This document shows, one piece after another, positions 1-11,467 of a stretch of 64,000 nucleotides of DNA. The notes below the pieces were generated by a model. It saw only the letters and a list, made by a program, of their open reading frames with translations. It had not been told where the DNA came from and did not search any database. The stretch's first letter is position 1. Every line of letters begins with the position of its first letter. The translations under genes and the position numbers were made by a program. Origin of the DNA: Hippophae tibetana. Lineage: Eukaryota > Streptophyta > Magnoliopsida > Rosales > Elaeagnaceae. The stretch lies in NCBI GenBank assembly GCA_037013495.1, contig CM072811.1, forward strand, positions 26,972,159 to 27,036,158. The letters run 5' to 3'.

Positions 1-645
1 CATGGTAAGGAAATTTTCTAGTAATTCTTCGAATCTTTCCCATGCTTCATACAAAGATTCATCTTCATATTGTTGGTATAAGGTAATGTCATTTCTAATA
101 TTGACATTCTTTATTGGTATAAAGTATTTCATCAAGAATTTTTCTACCAAATCATTCCAAGTTGTAATATAATCAAATGGTAAAGAGTTTATCCAAGCTT
201 GAGCACGGTTTCACAAAGAGTAAGGGAACAATCTAAGCCTAAATGCCTCCTTAGTCACACCACTAAATTTGAATGAATCTCCAACTTCAATAAATAATCT
301 AAGATGTAGATGATGATCCTGTATTGGTAATCTACTGATTTGTCCAACTGTTTGTAACATTTGAAACATTACTAGCTTTAGTTCAAATTGATTATCTTGA
401 ATGTTTGGCATTGTAATACTTGGATTAAGCCCTTCCAAAATAGGTATTGCATATTCATTCATAGCTCTATCCCTATCATCCATTAAAGGTATCTAGTTGT
501 TCAACTTTAGCTCATTATTATTTATTTCTAATGGAGTAGTCATTTATTCCACTCGAGTGACAACTTCTTCTTTTCTTATTGATCTAAGAGTACGCTCGAT
601 TTTAGGATCTAAGGACAAAATTTCTCCCTTACAAACTCTACTCAT
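1..645 (-). pseudogene. Ty3/gypsy (Athila/Tat-like) gag, 5' part, broken
   Basis: Reading the minus strand from an ATG at 645 gives a retrotransposon gag-type protein that runs off the left edge. Visible signatures are the segment DRDRAMNEYAIP, then FELKLVMFQMLQTVGQ, HLHLRLFIEVGDSFK, RLRLFPYSL and, near the window edge, ESLYEAWERFEELL. This order is typical of the Retrotrans_gag domain of plant Athila/Tat gypsy elements, which form the virus-like particle. In-frame stops interrupt it upstream of codon ATG 483 (two) and at 208-210, where a TGA stands where family members usually have arginine. It is therefore a dead copy. It lies directly downstream, in minus orientation, of a primer-binding site at 824-841. 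The rest of the element is outside the window. Confidence 0.8.
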
Positions 646-823
646 ACAATAGACTCAAATGTGTTTCTAATAGCAATAAAAGAGATGTCAAAATTAAAAA
701 TTAATTAATTAAAATTATGAAAAATAAATAAAATATTTAAATAAATTAAAAATAAACTTATGAAAAATAAATAAAGAAAATAACTAAAATAAAATTAAAA
801 AAATTCATTTATAATGTGTATAA

Positions 824-841
824 TTTCCAACAACGGTGCCA
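824..841 (-). other. Primer-binding site of the left-edge gypsy element
   Basis: On the minus strand this reads TGGCACCGTTGTTGGAAA, a slightly mutated form of the TGGCGCCGTTGCCGGGGA primer site common in Athila/Tat elements (tRNA-Asp type). It lies between gag and a TG-starting LTR edge at 848, as expected for a minus-strand element. Confidence 0.7.
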
Positions 842-847
842 ACAAAT

Positions 848-960
848 TGACGAATTGTGTAAATGAATACGCAAGTATATATATCGAAATAATTAATATA
901 ATGATAAGAAGAGATCATTCTCATGGAGATTATGTTATTAGAAACTAGAAGTTAATACCG
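848..960 (-). mobile_element. LTR edge of the left-edge gypsy element (other end unresolved)
   Basis: The sequence starts TGACGAATTG six bases past the primer site, which fits the inner edge of the 5' LTR of a minus-strand element. Its order of short motifs (gcaagt, atcgaaa, aatgataag, a ctcatgg-like stretch) resembles the edge of the solo LTR at 45007, suggesting related families. I could not find the outer end of this LTR. The 960 boundary is only where the resemblance stops. Confidence 0.45.
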
Positions 961-2540
961 TGTTGAGACATGGTATGACATGTGTCACCTGGTACACGCA
1001 ATATTGGGCAATTGACACTCTTTGCTTGCGTGGAATCCATATGGTTTTCTTGGTCAACTCTTTTGCTTGTATGGCATCCACGTGTGTCTTCGAATTGTTC
1101 ATGCATTAAAAAATTTATAAAAATCCCAAAAAATATATTTTCATCCTCTTTACTAGAAATTTTATATTTTAATATTTTTAACCCCAAAATACTACTTATT
1201 TAATAAAGCAAGAAAATATTAAGCATAAAAATACACATATGACTCTACTTTCATAGAGTCATTAGGATTTAGTATGGGTGGAACTTATGAAGAATCAATT
1301 TGAGGAATTTGTGTTTATTCCTGTAGGATAGATATTCTTTTTAACCAGAAAGAGGTATATGTTTAATGGGGGCTGATCTAATTAGGAATGACCTGCTAGT
1401 TTTCATTATATCCTAATAAGGAAGCGACCTTCATGGTATTGAGATTGATTGGTACACGTTGGGTAATTCGAGGCAATAAAGATGGCATGGAAAAACCTAG
1501 AGAGGAAGTTTTTTTTGTTTTCCAGCCTGAGCACTGAACTCCTAAAAGATATCTAAAGATTTAAGTTGTTCTGTTATAGCTCGTATGCCTCTAATAGCAA
1601 AAGACACCACTTAGTGCTTTTAATTTTCTTACATCAGCTTATCTTTTTGCTCTATGACCTATTGCTATTAAGGAATGAAAAAGATTCATTAGTATTTTTC
1701 CTCAAAGATTTGTTTGAGATCTCCCCTTCCATGATAAGAAATATGACTTGGTGGCAATGAAAAATGGTGTGTTAAGTATTAAGATGGAGATTTAGAACGT
1801 GATATGAATCGATATGTTATATAAGGATTTCCAATTGATAATAAAACAAATTCATCAAGACTTGACATGTTAAGGGTGAGTTGCTCCAGCAAACTAACTA
1901 AAGAATTAAGTAAAAATGAGGATAATATAAGCAACTCCCAATGCAAATTTCCTTGAAGCATGGAAAGATGTCGAGTTATTTTATACCACAAGGTGCTAGA
2001 ACCACTAACCTTGGGTATGAAATTGAAATCCTTAACTACATGTCTTCTCTTCCCAAAGATGTACACTATTTTAGAGGATTTGCAGAAGATGTGATGATTT
2101 GTTCACAAACAACAATATCGAACTATCAAGCATAGTGCTTTGAATTTTCACGAATGATGGTTGGAAATATGGAATCGATGGTGATACAATAATTTAATGG
2201 AATGCTATTCAATAGAAGGCCATACATAACCTTGAGTGTTGCAAATTCTTAAGGATTAGGCCATCCCAATAATGGTTTCAAAATAACTTCTTCAAATTCT
2301 AGATTGTGCATAAAAGGGACTTGATTCAACGTAAGCAAAGCATGTAAGACATTTTATTCAACACTTCTTATAACAAGGTACATCTTATCAACGAGGCATA
2401 TGAATTTCAAACTAGACTAAGAGAAAATACACACCAATACCTAATCAAGGATGCCACTTTTATAGGAGAATATCCTCAAGATCATAGAAATGTCTTCAAT
2501 GCATCTCTCCACGTATAACCTATGACACCTCAAAATGTAA
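961..2540. other. Unrecognised AT-rich stretch left of the duplication
   Basis: No gene, repeat end or RNA was recognised. Short open frames exist on both strands but have no family signature, no partner in unit B and no splice context. Part may belong to the gypsy LTR that begins at 848. It is not duplicated at 41730, so it lies outside the tandem unit. Confidence 0.5.
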
Positions 2541-2848
2541 TTGTTAAACAAAGGTGAATAAAATATGATGTCAAAATTGGAGGATTAGCTCTAAAAATAA
2601 GGCATGATCCCATCAATTTAGTTATGTTTATGATTGTTATATCTTTTCACCCATAAATAGGCAGGTAACTAGTGTTTACCACCCATATAATTTTGGTAAC
2701 TTGAGAAACTATATATTATTCCCCATTTGGAATGAGGAGACCAAATAGTTCCCATCCATTCAGGATACAGACATAATGGTCATATGAACAAATTCCACGC
2801 CTAAGGAAGAAAACTCACTTTGAAGATTATCTCATGAAAAATTAATGC

Positions 2849-3570
2849 GATAATCCCTAATTATAAAGTGGGGTGGCCAAATGAACCCCCTACTTGGGAT
2901 GTAGGATAAGAGGTGTGACGTCGGTCCTAAGAAAGAGACCCGAGTTCACAAGAATGAACCTCCTCTTTAGAAATCACACACAGGGATTGGATTCAATTTC
3001 TCCCTTGTATGTCTTCTTTCTCACAAAAATTTAATGCAATAACCTCCAAGTATGGAGTAAGGTGGCTAAATGGACCCCTCACTTGGGATGTGGGGTAATA
3101 AGCATGATGTATATACTACGAAAGAGACATGATTTCACAAGAATGAACCTCCTCTTTGGGAACCAACCCAATGATATAGAGAAACCAAAATGAAAAATCG
3201 CAGATAGAGGTTGGATTCAATTTCACCCTTATATGTCTCTTATCTAGCAAAAAATAATGCGATAACCCCCATGTACGGAGTGAGGTGGCCAAATGGACTC
3301 CTCACTTGGGATACAAAATAAGAGACATGATGCCTATCCTAATAAAGAAACCTGAGTTCATAAGAATGAACCTCCTCTTTAGGAATTGTACACAAGAGTT
3401 GGAATCAATTTCACTCTTGTATGTCTCTTGTCTTGTCAAAAACTAGCATATTAACTCAAGTACGGAGTGAAGTGGCCAAATAGATCCCCACTTAGGTTGC
3501 GGGATAAGAGGCACGATGCCCCTCCTAAAAAATAATCTCGAGTTCATAAAATTGGAACTTCTCTTAAAAT
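2849..3570. repeat. Tandem array of four diverged units, about 180-215 bp each (unit A)
   Basis: Four consecutive blocks begin near 2849, 3039, 3249 and 3440. Each contains, in the same order, gata-acc-rich start, GGAGTGAGGTGGCCAAATGG-like core, CACTTGGGATG, GAATGAACCTCCTCTTTAGG-like core and TTGTATGTCTCTT. Units differ by small indels: unit 2 has about 30 extra bases (caacccaatgatatagag) and unit 4 is shortened. The array recurs in unit B at 42036. I could not assign it to a known element. Confidence 0.8.
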
Positions 3571-5899
3571 GCATATATCAAGGAGAAATAACTTTCAATT
3601 GTCAAAAAACTTGACACTTGTGTTACATATAATAAATGTGAAGAGCGATAAGTTAATGCAAAAAGTTCCAATCATTACATCTAATATTCATGGGTATGTA
3701 TGTGACCTAGTACTCTTAGATATAAATCATTACCATGTCATTCAAATCTTGTTCAATAGCTTCATAATAGGCCCTGATTTTGTAAAGCTTTTGATCCACA
3801 AAGTTTGAAGTATTGCATAAAGTCTATGCTTCCCTTTCATAATCAATAACAAAGGAAAGGGATTGCATGATGTGAAACATAGAAATATAGGTTACAAAAT
3901 AAATTAAAAATAAAATAGTAATGGGAAGACGTAAAAGAGTACTTACATCAAAACCATGCCATGCCATTAAGTGCCCGATACTCTCATTCCCTCTTTTGTG
4001 TGCTTCATAAATGGATGAACAATCAATAGAAAATCTAAAGTGGTGGTATATGTCATCCTTGTAGATATGTTACCAAATATCCTATTTGTAAATAACATGT
4101 CTAACCTATTAACCTGACCTCGTTTATTGGATAAGTTCAAACCCATACGTGGGCTAGTAATTTCCTTTTACAAGTACCACCCATTTCATTATAGAGGGAC
4201 CTTAGTTTTTCCTGCTACATTATTGTCAGAAGTGATATAGACATGGGGAATATATGCCTCTAGTTCACCTTGATACTTATATAAGGCGATTCCTTGTGGG
4301 TTTTTTTTTATTACTGCACCACCAACTATCTAATACAATAGGGTGGAATCCTCAACTTATCTTTCAGTACTACCTCCCGGGGGTTTTTTCCACTGAATGA
4401 GGTAGAGGCATCATATATTTGGTGGAGTTACATTACCCCTACTACATTGAAAAGATCACATCAAGGTATAGTATGGCACAATTAGGTCCAGTTTCTTAGC
4501 CTGTATTTTCAAACTACTAATCACAAAACTTACCCTACTTTTAAAGTATCAACTAAGTTAGATAGTGAGCTCATTTACTTCTTCATCAAACTCAAAACTT
4601 AAAATCTTAGCCTCATTTTCAACCAGGATAGCATCGTTATCCTCTAAGGCCTTCTCATACCTCACTATTTATAGGAAACTCTTTTGCACCTTTCATTTCT
4701 ACACTCTAAATGAGAACTTTCCTTCCCTAGAAAGTGCAAAAAGTTAATAAAGATGTGTTTAAAATACAATGTGAAATAATGGAGTAGAAAAGACGAGGTA
4801 AAATAACAAAGTAAAGAAAGAAAGATTTCACCTCCAATAGGTGATCAAGCATGATCTCCTCGTTAAAGCCCTTGTTCTCCTTATAATGAAAGGATAAAAG
4901 ATAGATCAGTTCACACAAATTACAGGAAGATATGCAATTAATAAATCAATGGAGAATTAATTGGATATTTAGCTCATTGAATATATTTGGTATAATTCAT
5001 TATGTTGATGAAATATAAATCCAGATTATTGACTCACTTATATGTATAAATAATACCTTTAATAGAGTCATTATTTGTTATTAATTAAATCACTTAACAT
5101 CTTCGATCGGACAGTTAATTAATTTAATTAAATTATGCTTATTGACTAAGAAACTAATAAGCAATTTAACATGACATCTTCGATCAACCAATAATTTAAA
5201 CTCCTATTCAAGCTATCTAAATTAGATATGGATTGATATATCAAAAATCTAATTTGCATATTGTAAATTTATTACAAAAAATATATCATCAATATATTTT
5301 TCAATAATAAACTTTCTAAATAATATGTACAAATATATCAACATAACTAAAATTTTATTATCATAATTAGTTAGACATGTTAAAAATAATGAATGATTGG
5401 TAAATTATACCCAAAAGATAGATAGATGGATGTGTCTTGCTCCACATAAGAGGTATTAATCTTCATAGTATTCCTTAGATTACAGCAAATATTTCATATC
5501 GCTTGATCTAAAGTAACTCTTTTTTACTACATTTTCTTTATGATAACCTAATTTAAATTATGTAGAAACTAAACATAGAACTAAAGAAAATAAAATTGTT
5601 CATCTCTCAAAAGTACATAGAACTAAAGAAAATACAATTTTTCATCTCTCAAAAATTGAGAGAAGAACTTGAAAAATAAACTATTGTTAAAGCTATTGAA
5701 AAACTCATACTTGATCAGATTTTGGTGTGATTTGAAGAGAAAAAAGGGCTCTTACTTATAAGTGGGGAACAATTAAGGAAAGGGAGAGAAATGTGGATTG
5801 TGAGGGAACAATCACCGTGCACCATGATCACTTTTCAAGTACTCATTAACATATGTTAAACTATTATTATTTCTTGAAAGATGTTTGATATCAAAATTG
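3571..5899. other. Unrecognised duplicated AT-rich region (unit A)
   Basis: No supportable gene. A 79-codon open frame at 3569-3808 is retained in unit B but its differences are mostly amino-acid changing, which argues against function. Minus-strand translation between about 4020 and 4740 gives coding-like pieces with many stops in both copies, perhaps an old transposon. A 51-bp tandem duplication (CATAGAACTAAAGAAAAT repeated) lies at about 5572-5655 and recurs in unit B near 44773-44860. Confidence 0.5.
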
Positions 5900-6559
5900 T
5901 AATGATTAATCAAAATTCTTGTTATTAGTTCTTACAATGAATCTAAAACTTAATACATATACTGTGAATTTTTTAATAGCTTTTTTTGACAACTAATTAT
6001 TTCTTTTCATTACTGTGATAATTTAATTATGAATCATGGAAAGATCTTGATGTATATCTATAAAGATATTTATCTTTTTTTCTACTTTTGCTTTCAAAAT
6101 TGCTTCCCAATATTCATATGAAACATTTGTTTTAATTATCATTTTGATCATACAGACTTGGATGATATAAAGTTGGTAAATTTTTTTATCTATGCTTTCA
6201 CCTTATCTATGTATAAAGTATCTTATTCTATCAATTTCCAAACATGATGTTTTTAATTTTACTTGTAGAGGTTTTCGCCTTTCTATAAGTTTCTTGATGT
6301 ATGCTTCAACATACGTTAAATATCTGAATAATCTTTGTAATTAATTTTTGTCTTTTAATTTGCTTGGAAATTCTTGAATGTTATTTAATATTTGGGACAA
6401 TAGATTATGTTTTATATCTTCAATTTCTAGCCCTAAATACTTAATTTTTTATTAAGTAATTACTACTTTCTTCTCAAAAAGCATGATATTTTTTTTTCTG
6501 CATTCTTATAGAATATTAATAATATCCAAATAATTTTTATTTAATTCATTATTGAAAAC

Positions 6560-6960
6560 CAAAATATCTCTTATATAATCAGAATGGTACCACAGTTCAT
6601 TGGAATTGTCCTTGAGGGTAACTAAATATCGTTAGTTTTAGAGATTTTTTATCCAACCTTATTTGCCGAAATCCACTTTTGCAATCAAAGATTGAGAAAT
6701 ATTTATTCCATTTTATTAATTATAATAATTATTCTTTATTTGGTATATAATATCCATTATTAATGGTTTCTTTATTTAGTGCTTTGAAGTTTATTACCAT
6801 TCTCTTTTTTCCTTCTTTCTTCGGCTTCTTTTTCAACTAAAAATGCTAGACCAGAGTAAAGTAAATCACTTAGTATTATGACTTGTTGTTCCAAATGTTC
6901 TTGAATTTGTTTTTCAAATTCAATCCGATGTTTTGGAATATAAATCATAGATTTTACTCT
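6560..6960 (-). pseudogene. Pararetrovirus reverse-transcriptase fragment, copy A
   Basis: Minus-strand translation near 6669-6695 gives FDCKSGF, the conserved caulimovirid RT motif. Upstream is an EFEKQIQELLE-like stretch near 6880-6960, and downstream a partial SYPQGQF-type block near 6600-6640. A part of the finger/palm region between these blocks is missing relative to intact viruses, and several stops interrupt the frame. The YIDD-like catalytic region is present only as a damaged ISRDILVF-type segment. This is a dead fragment of the polymerase that would copy RNA into DNA. Confidence 0.7.
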
Positions 6961-7190
6961 AATGTCTTTGTTATATTTATTTACTTTTAGATCTAAAAGA
7001 TTTTCTAAAATTACTATTTTTAATAATATTTGATACTATTTATGGCTTTATCTTCCTAGATTTCATTAAGAAAATAATTTTTTTCTCTTCTATATCTAAT
7101 GAGATATTTTTTAAATAAGCTTTTTGTTACTGTTTTATGTCTATTTCACCACGTTTTTACTTTTTATGTTATTGCATAAAAGTTGAGTTT

Positions 7191-7247
7191 GATACAATCA
7201 AAGATTTTCTTATTTTTGATACAATCAAAGATTTTCTTATTTTTGAT
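7191..7247. repeat. Short tandem duplication of about 28 bp private to copy A
   Basis: TTTGATACAATCAAAGATTT and its following TCTTATT occur twice in a row here. The corresponding place in unit B (about 48512-48545) has one copy, so the doubling happened after the segmental duplication. Confidence 0.75.
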
Positions 7248-7489
7248 ACATAAATGGTTTCACTATCTAGTATTATTTGAATTATTTTGTCTAAATATTG
7301 TGTAACAATTGATATAAGTTTAAAAAATTATTATCTATTAATAAATCAATTCTTGTTTCTTGTTGATATATGGTATAAATATGAAATTTCTCTCATTTAT
7401 CATTATATGTATATTTTAAGACTTTATTAAGATTTATTATAATTAAATATTTTTGTGCTTGTTTTTAGAGTTCCTATGAAAATATATTT

Positions 7490-7560
7490 TTACTAGCTAC
7501 ACATATACTAACTTATGTATCTACATATGCATGTAAATGATAACTCGTGCAACCTTTGAA
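7490..7560 (-). pseudogene. Pararetrovirus protease-like fragment, copy A
   Basis: The minus strand shows YVDT followed by a stop and then VSMC, between the zinc knuckle and the RT. This is where caulimovirid polyproteins have their retropepsin-type aspartic protease (D-T/S-G active site). The glycine position is lost. The same stop occurs in copy B near 48825-48880, so the damage predates the duplication. Confidence 0.5.
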
Positions 7561-7804
7561 TTTCAATCCCATCTTAATATAAGTATTATTCTGATTTGTA
7601 ATATTATACACATCATTCATCTTCTGATAAAGAGTATTCATATTTAAGTTAGTTATCTCTTCTTTAGTTTCTTCTAATATATAAATACTATAAGTATCAT
7701 TTATATTTGATTCCTCTGTTGGTTTTTATTTCATCTTAAAAGCTTCTTTTAAGATTTTTACTTTCTGCAAAAATTCCTTTTTAATTTCTTTTTTATATTG
7801 ATAC

Positions 7805-7860
7805 TTGTTAGGGCATTTATTAGCGTAATGTCTTTCTTTGTTACAAATCCAATATCTATA
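7805..7860 (-). pseudogene. Pararetrovirus coat-protein zinc knuckle, copy A
   Basis: Minus-strand translation gives a CCHC knuckle (CNK-x3-HYANKCP type) preceded by a tryptophan-like/aromatic segment, as at the C-terminus of caulimovirid coat proteins, where it binds nucleic acid. It is located between the lysine-rich region and the protease-like piece, the expected order. The flanking frame is interrupted. Confidence 0.6.
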
Positions 7861-9539
7861 TATTTTTTACCTGATGGGCTATAATTTTTATTTTATGGTG
7901 GCTTATATCTTTTTTCCTAAAATATATTTTTCTATGAGGTTCTTTGTTATACCTTCTCTTATATTTTTTGAAAATATTTTTTTCTAAATTTATATCTTTT
8001 ATATGTTTTATATTTTTTCTTGTAAGATTTTATGTTACATTTGTATTTTGTCTATCATTTTAAAATCTCTTTTATCACAATAGATTTTATCATTTTCTCT
8101 TATTTGTTTATATTCTTATCTTTCTTGACATTTAATGATTATCTAATTTTTAAGAGTTATTATTCTTTCTTCTAATATGTTTGGTATATTTTATTTATTC
8201 TATCATTATGTTATAGTTTTATGTAATATTTATGGTAATTTTTGAAAAAATAATTCCTTGTAAGTTTCTTGCATAGAGGGTAACTTGTTATAACATATTT
8301 CATATTTTCAAATAAAGGAATCTATATAACACATGTTACTTTTTCATATTTGCTATATGTTATTTAGCTTCTTCAATTTCATTTTCACTAGATTTAGTGA
8401 TATGTTTTCCTTTATCTTTTTTCTTAATTTTTTTTAATATATTATTTATTAGAGTATTTAAATATTATTTACATGTGGGAAAATTCTTCTGTATTTGTAA
8501 ATGTTGTTGTTCTGTTAAATTTGTAAACCAAATATTAACATTGTCTGTCATTTTTGTGAGCTACTAAGACTCTATAAGTTGAAGGATTTGATTATGTGGT
8601 TGAAAAAGTTTGTATGATTACACTCATACCACTAGATTATTTGTCTAAAATTTTTTTTCCCTAATTTTTCAATGTAATCCTTCTTTCATTTTGAGATTTT
8701 TCTTTTTTTTATAAGGAATGTTAGGTTCCTCTAACCTTTACCTATTTTGTTATTCACTATATGGGTCAGATGTTCATTCTTGATAAAGTATTGATAATGA
8801 AATTGGTTTCATATGATTTTTTGATCATATTTTCTGGATCAAAATTAGTTTTATTAATTATTATTATATCATATTCCTCTTTATTTGTACAAATTTTTTA
8901 ATCATAATTTCTTCCAAGCTCTTCATCTGTTAATGTTAACAAATTAACTAATTTTTCTATATCCTCATTCTCAAGGTCCATAAAATGTTCTTCTAGTTAT
9001 TTTCTATATTTCATTAAATTGAGATCAGAGCTTATTCTTTATCTTTGGATTTTTCCTTATTCTTTCTTTTCACATTCCTAAGTATCAATTCATCTAATAT
9101 TCTACATCCATTATTAATTTTTTAAGTTTCTTATGTATGTTTTGTTGTATTTTTTTTATTATAACAATATGCTCTTATTTATTTTATGAGTTCTTTTTGT
9201 GCTTTGTTTATGTATTGTAAGAAATTTATGTTTTATTCTTGTATTATATCTATTTTTTGTTAAAAGAATTAAAATTAAAATTTTAATTATTATTATTATT
9301 TGATTTTTTGATATAATTGTTAAACTTCTATTAAAATCTAATTATATATCATGTTATTTGTTTTCAAACATTATTGGAATAATAGTATTTTTTTTTTCTA
9401 ATATTATGTCATAAACTAATATTTTTATTATTTTAACTTCTTATTTTATATAAATTACCACTCTTTTGTGTTAAATGATTTTCTTTAGTGATTTATAAAA
9501 GTAAATTTTAATACATTATTTTTTATTAATAGTATCAGT

Positions 9540-10624
9540 TACTTCATCACAGACAGTCTACTCACAATCTGATTGCATGTCACCCACAAAACACACTACT
9601 ATGAGACGGTGGATAATCAACACAGTGACAATGAAATATATGAATACTATAATCGAATACTCTAATCAAGTGTCTTGAAACACACTGAAAAATAGAGTAT
9701 TGCTTTTTATTTTGTCTTATTCTCTTGGTGGAAGACCAAGAAAGAATTGGTCGTAAGTTTGACGCTTCTTTGATTCTCTTTCTCTTTCTATCCCGATTGG
9801 TTTTCGTCTTTATTGTACGTAGACTTGATTGCCATGAGAAAAAGGTCGCTTATCTGCTTCATAGGCATTCTGTATTTTCTTTATCATTTACCTTCTTTTC
9901 TTTTCATAGTTGTGAGTCTTATCTTTTCTGTCATGTAGGATTTGTGATTTTTTGATGCTTTAATGGGGTTCTCTTACTTGTCTTTGTCCTGTATATTTGT
10001 GGGATTTTCATCTATGAAATTTGGAATTTTTTTAGCTGTTCTTGATTTTTTGGAGCTGGGTTTTAAAGAGTTACTAGACTAAATTTACCATAGTCCCTAC
10101 TAGTGCTGATGGACATGTTTATGTTGATGTACTTTTTTTAGGCATTACACTGCATAAAAGGAAACATTAATTTTAGGAAAAATATATTTATTAAAGTTGT
10201 AGTATTAAGTGGGTCATATTGTTTTAACTCTACATTATATCAGTTGTGATTGTAGCATAACATATTTTGGTACCAAGAAATACTCTTAATTTTAACCCGA
10301 GACAATCTTTGATTAGAATCTTGAAATGATTTTAAATTGAAAAGGATTATGGGCTGTGGAAGAAGAAAATGAATAACATCAGTTGCTTATGGTTATTGTT
10401 TATCTCTGTTCTTCTTTAAAAGTAATTGTAAAAGGGAAAAAAACTCTCTTTGAGAAGCTAGTAGTCCTTAGAATGAACCTGGATTCGTTTTATGTTTAGA
10501 GATATTGGTTCCATACAGTTACTCCTTGAGTGTTACCTTCTTTAAATGATATGGGCATACATATTGATATGGTAAAATGTATGAAGTTAACCAGCGTTTT
10601 ATTGTTATTGAATTCCTTATACAG
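9540..10624 (+). pseudogene. 5' leader exon and intron of U-box copy A (shortened)
   Basis: By comparison with unit B, a non-coding leader exon ends at about 9752 at a GTAAGTTT donor. The leader intron ends at the acceptor ACAG (10624), just 16 bases before the start codon. Relative to B, the intron has lost about 345 bp near 10065. Everything upstream of about 9540 (the putative promoter and about 2 kb) is missing and replaced by pararetrovirus sequence. The 76-codon open frame at 9725 spans the donor and is not a gene. Confidence 0.6.
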
Positions 10625-10738
10625 GATCATTTCCTTTTGAATGGGGACTGGTGATTATGAAGATGTGTGGACGGTGACAGATCCGCATTGCGTTAAGGTA
10701 CAATTATGTTAAGGACTTCTTTATTTCTTTTGATTTAT

Positions 10739-10844
10739 GTTAAGACCTAAATAACATATAAGATTATAATTAATTCATTTCTTAATTACTCGAGGTTTTA
10801 AGAGATTAACTCATTATTCTCTTATATGTTATTTGGGTCTTAAC
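10739..10844. repeat. Small inverted-repeat element in intron 1, unit A
   Basis: The outer sequences GTTAAGACCTAAATAACATA and its inverted partner TATGTTATTTGGGTCTTAAC form nearly perfect arms of about 27 bp around an AT-rich centre of about 50 bp. The same element lies at 54540-54644 in unit B, so it predates the duplication. It resembles a MITE. I could not establish a clear target-site duplication. Confidence 0.65.
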
Positions 10845-10957
10845 AATTTTATAGTTCATTATGTTTATAGTCATTATCAAATATCAATGTTATGAAGTTC
10901 CTCCACATATAATAAGTGTAATATACATGTAAAGTTGAGGGTTTGATGTTTTGTTAG

Positions 10958-11396
10958 TGTTGGAAAATTACGCAAATTCTCAATAAGTCAGATTTATTAG
11001 AAAGTAAGAATAAAAAATAACACATAAATTTGATAACGGAGTTTGGTCAATCTTGCTTACGTCTCTGGACCTGCTGTAGATCTTTTTACTGAAAGGGGAG
11101 AAATTACACAAGGTGTTTACAACACTCACAACTCATAGCTCACAATCCAATTACACCCAAGAAAATTACTCTCAATTTTCTCTTACAAAAGCTTTCCTCT
11201 CTAAGCTTTTTCTCTCAATTGGAATGAACACTTTGGATGAATAAATCATTACAATTACACATCTATTTATAGGAAAATTCACTCCTTGAATTACTCTTTA
11301 AATTAATGGTTCCTTGAATTGCTCCTTGAATTAAGCTTCATGTTTTGCTCCTTAATTTGCTTCTTAAATTAAGGAGCTTTATAACAACTTCCAACA
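10958..11396 (-). repeat. Left (3') LTR of the intron-1 copia element
   Basis: Begins TGTTGGAAAATTACGC and ends TTCCAACA, a perfect short terminal inverted repeat with TG...CA ends. It closely matches 15538-15956. Length 439 bp. Confidence 0.9.
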
Positions 11397-11467
11397 ATCT
11401 CTCACTTGAAAACTGATTTCAATCTGTCTTCACACCTCGATCAATGCATCAGCTTTTCTAGTCTTTG

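Larger units (their letters stand above)
5900..9530 (-). mobile_element. Endogenous pararetrovirus (Caulimoviridae-like) remnant, copy A
   Basis: The minus strand carries badly broken fragments in caulimovirid order. From high to low coordinates these are a lysine-rich stretch near 9000-9100, a CCHC zinc knuckle (7805-7860), an aspartic-protease-like piece (about 7490-7560), reverse transcriptase (about 6560-6960) and an RNase H-like tail (about 5990-6420). Stops and frameshifts occur throughout, so nothing here can be expressed as a full protein. No LTRs are present, which separates it from retrotransposons. The same copy lies in unit B at 47080, so integration came before the duplication. 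Copy A has lost the movement-protein-like part that B keeps. The genus is undetermined. Confidence 0.72.

Noticed and set aside
3569-3808. 79-codon open frame kept in both units (also 42685-42924)
   Set aside because: About 13 of 79 residues differ, nearly every base change alters the residue, no family is recognised and no splice or promoter context exists. Retention is explained by recent duplication.
4020-4740. Possible minus-strand transposon protein (segments like GIALYKYQGELEAYIPHVYI)
   Set aside because: Coding-like stretches are cut by many stops in both copies and I could not tie them to a named family with confidence.
5900-9530. Ty3/gypsy retrotransposon as the source of the RT fragment
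   Set aside because: No LTRs or integrase were found. The zinc knuckle, protease, RT and RNase H order without integrase plus the movement-like block in B fits a pararetrovirus better.
9725-9955. 76-codon open frame before the U-box genes (also 53182-53412)
   Set aside because: It runs across the GTAAGTTT donor of the leader intron and is low-complexity Phe/Ser/Leu-rich. It is a leader-intron artefact.
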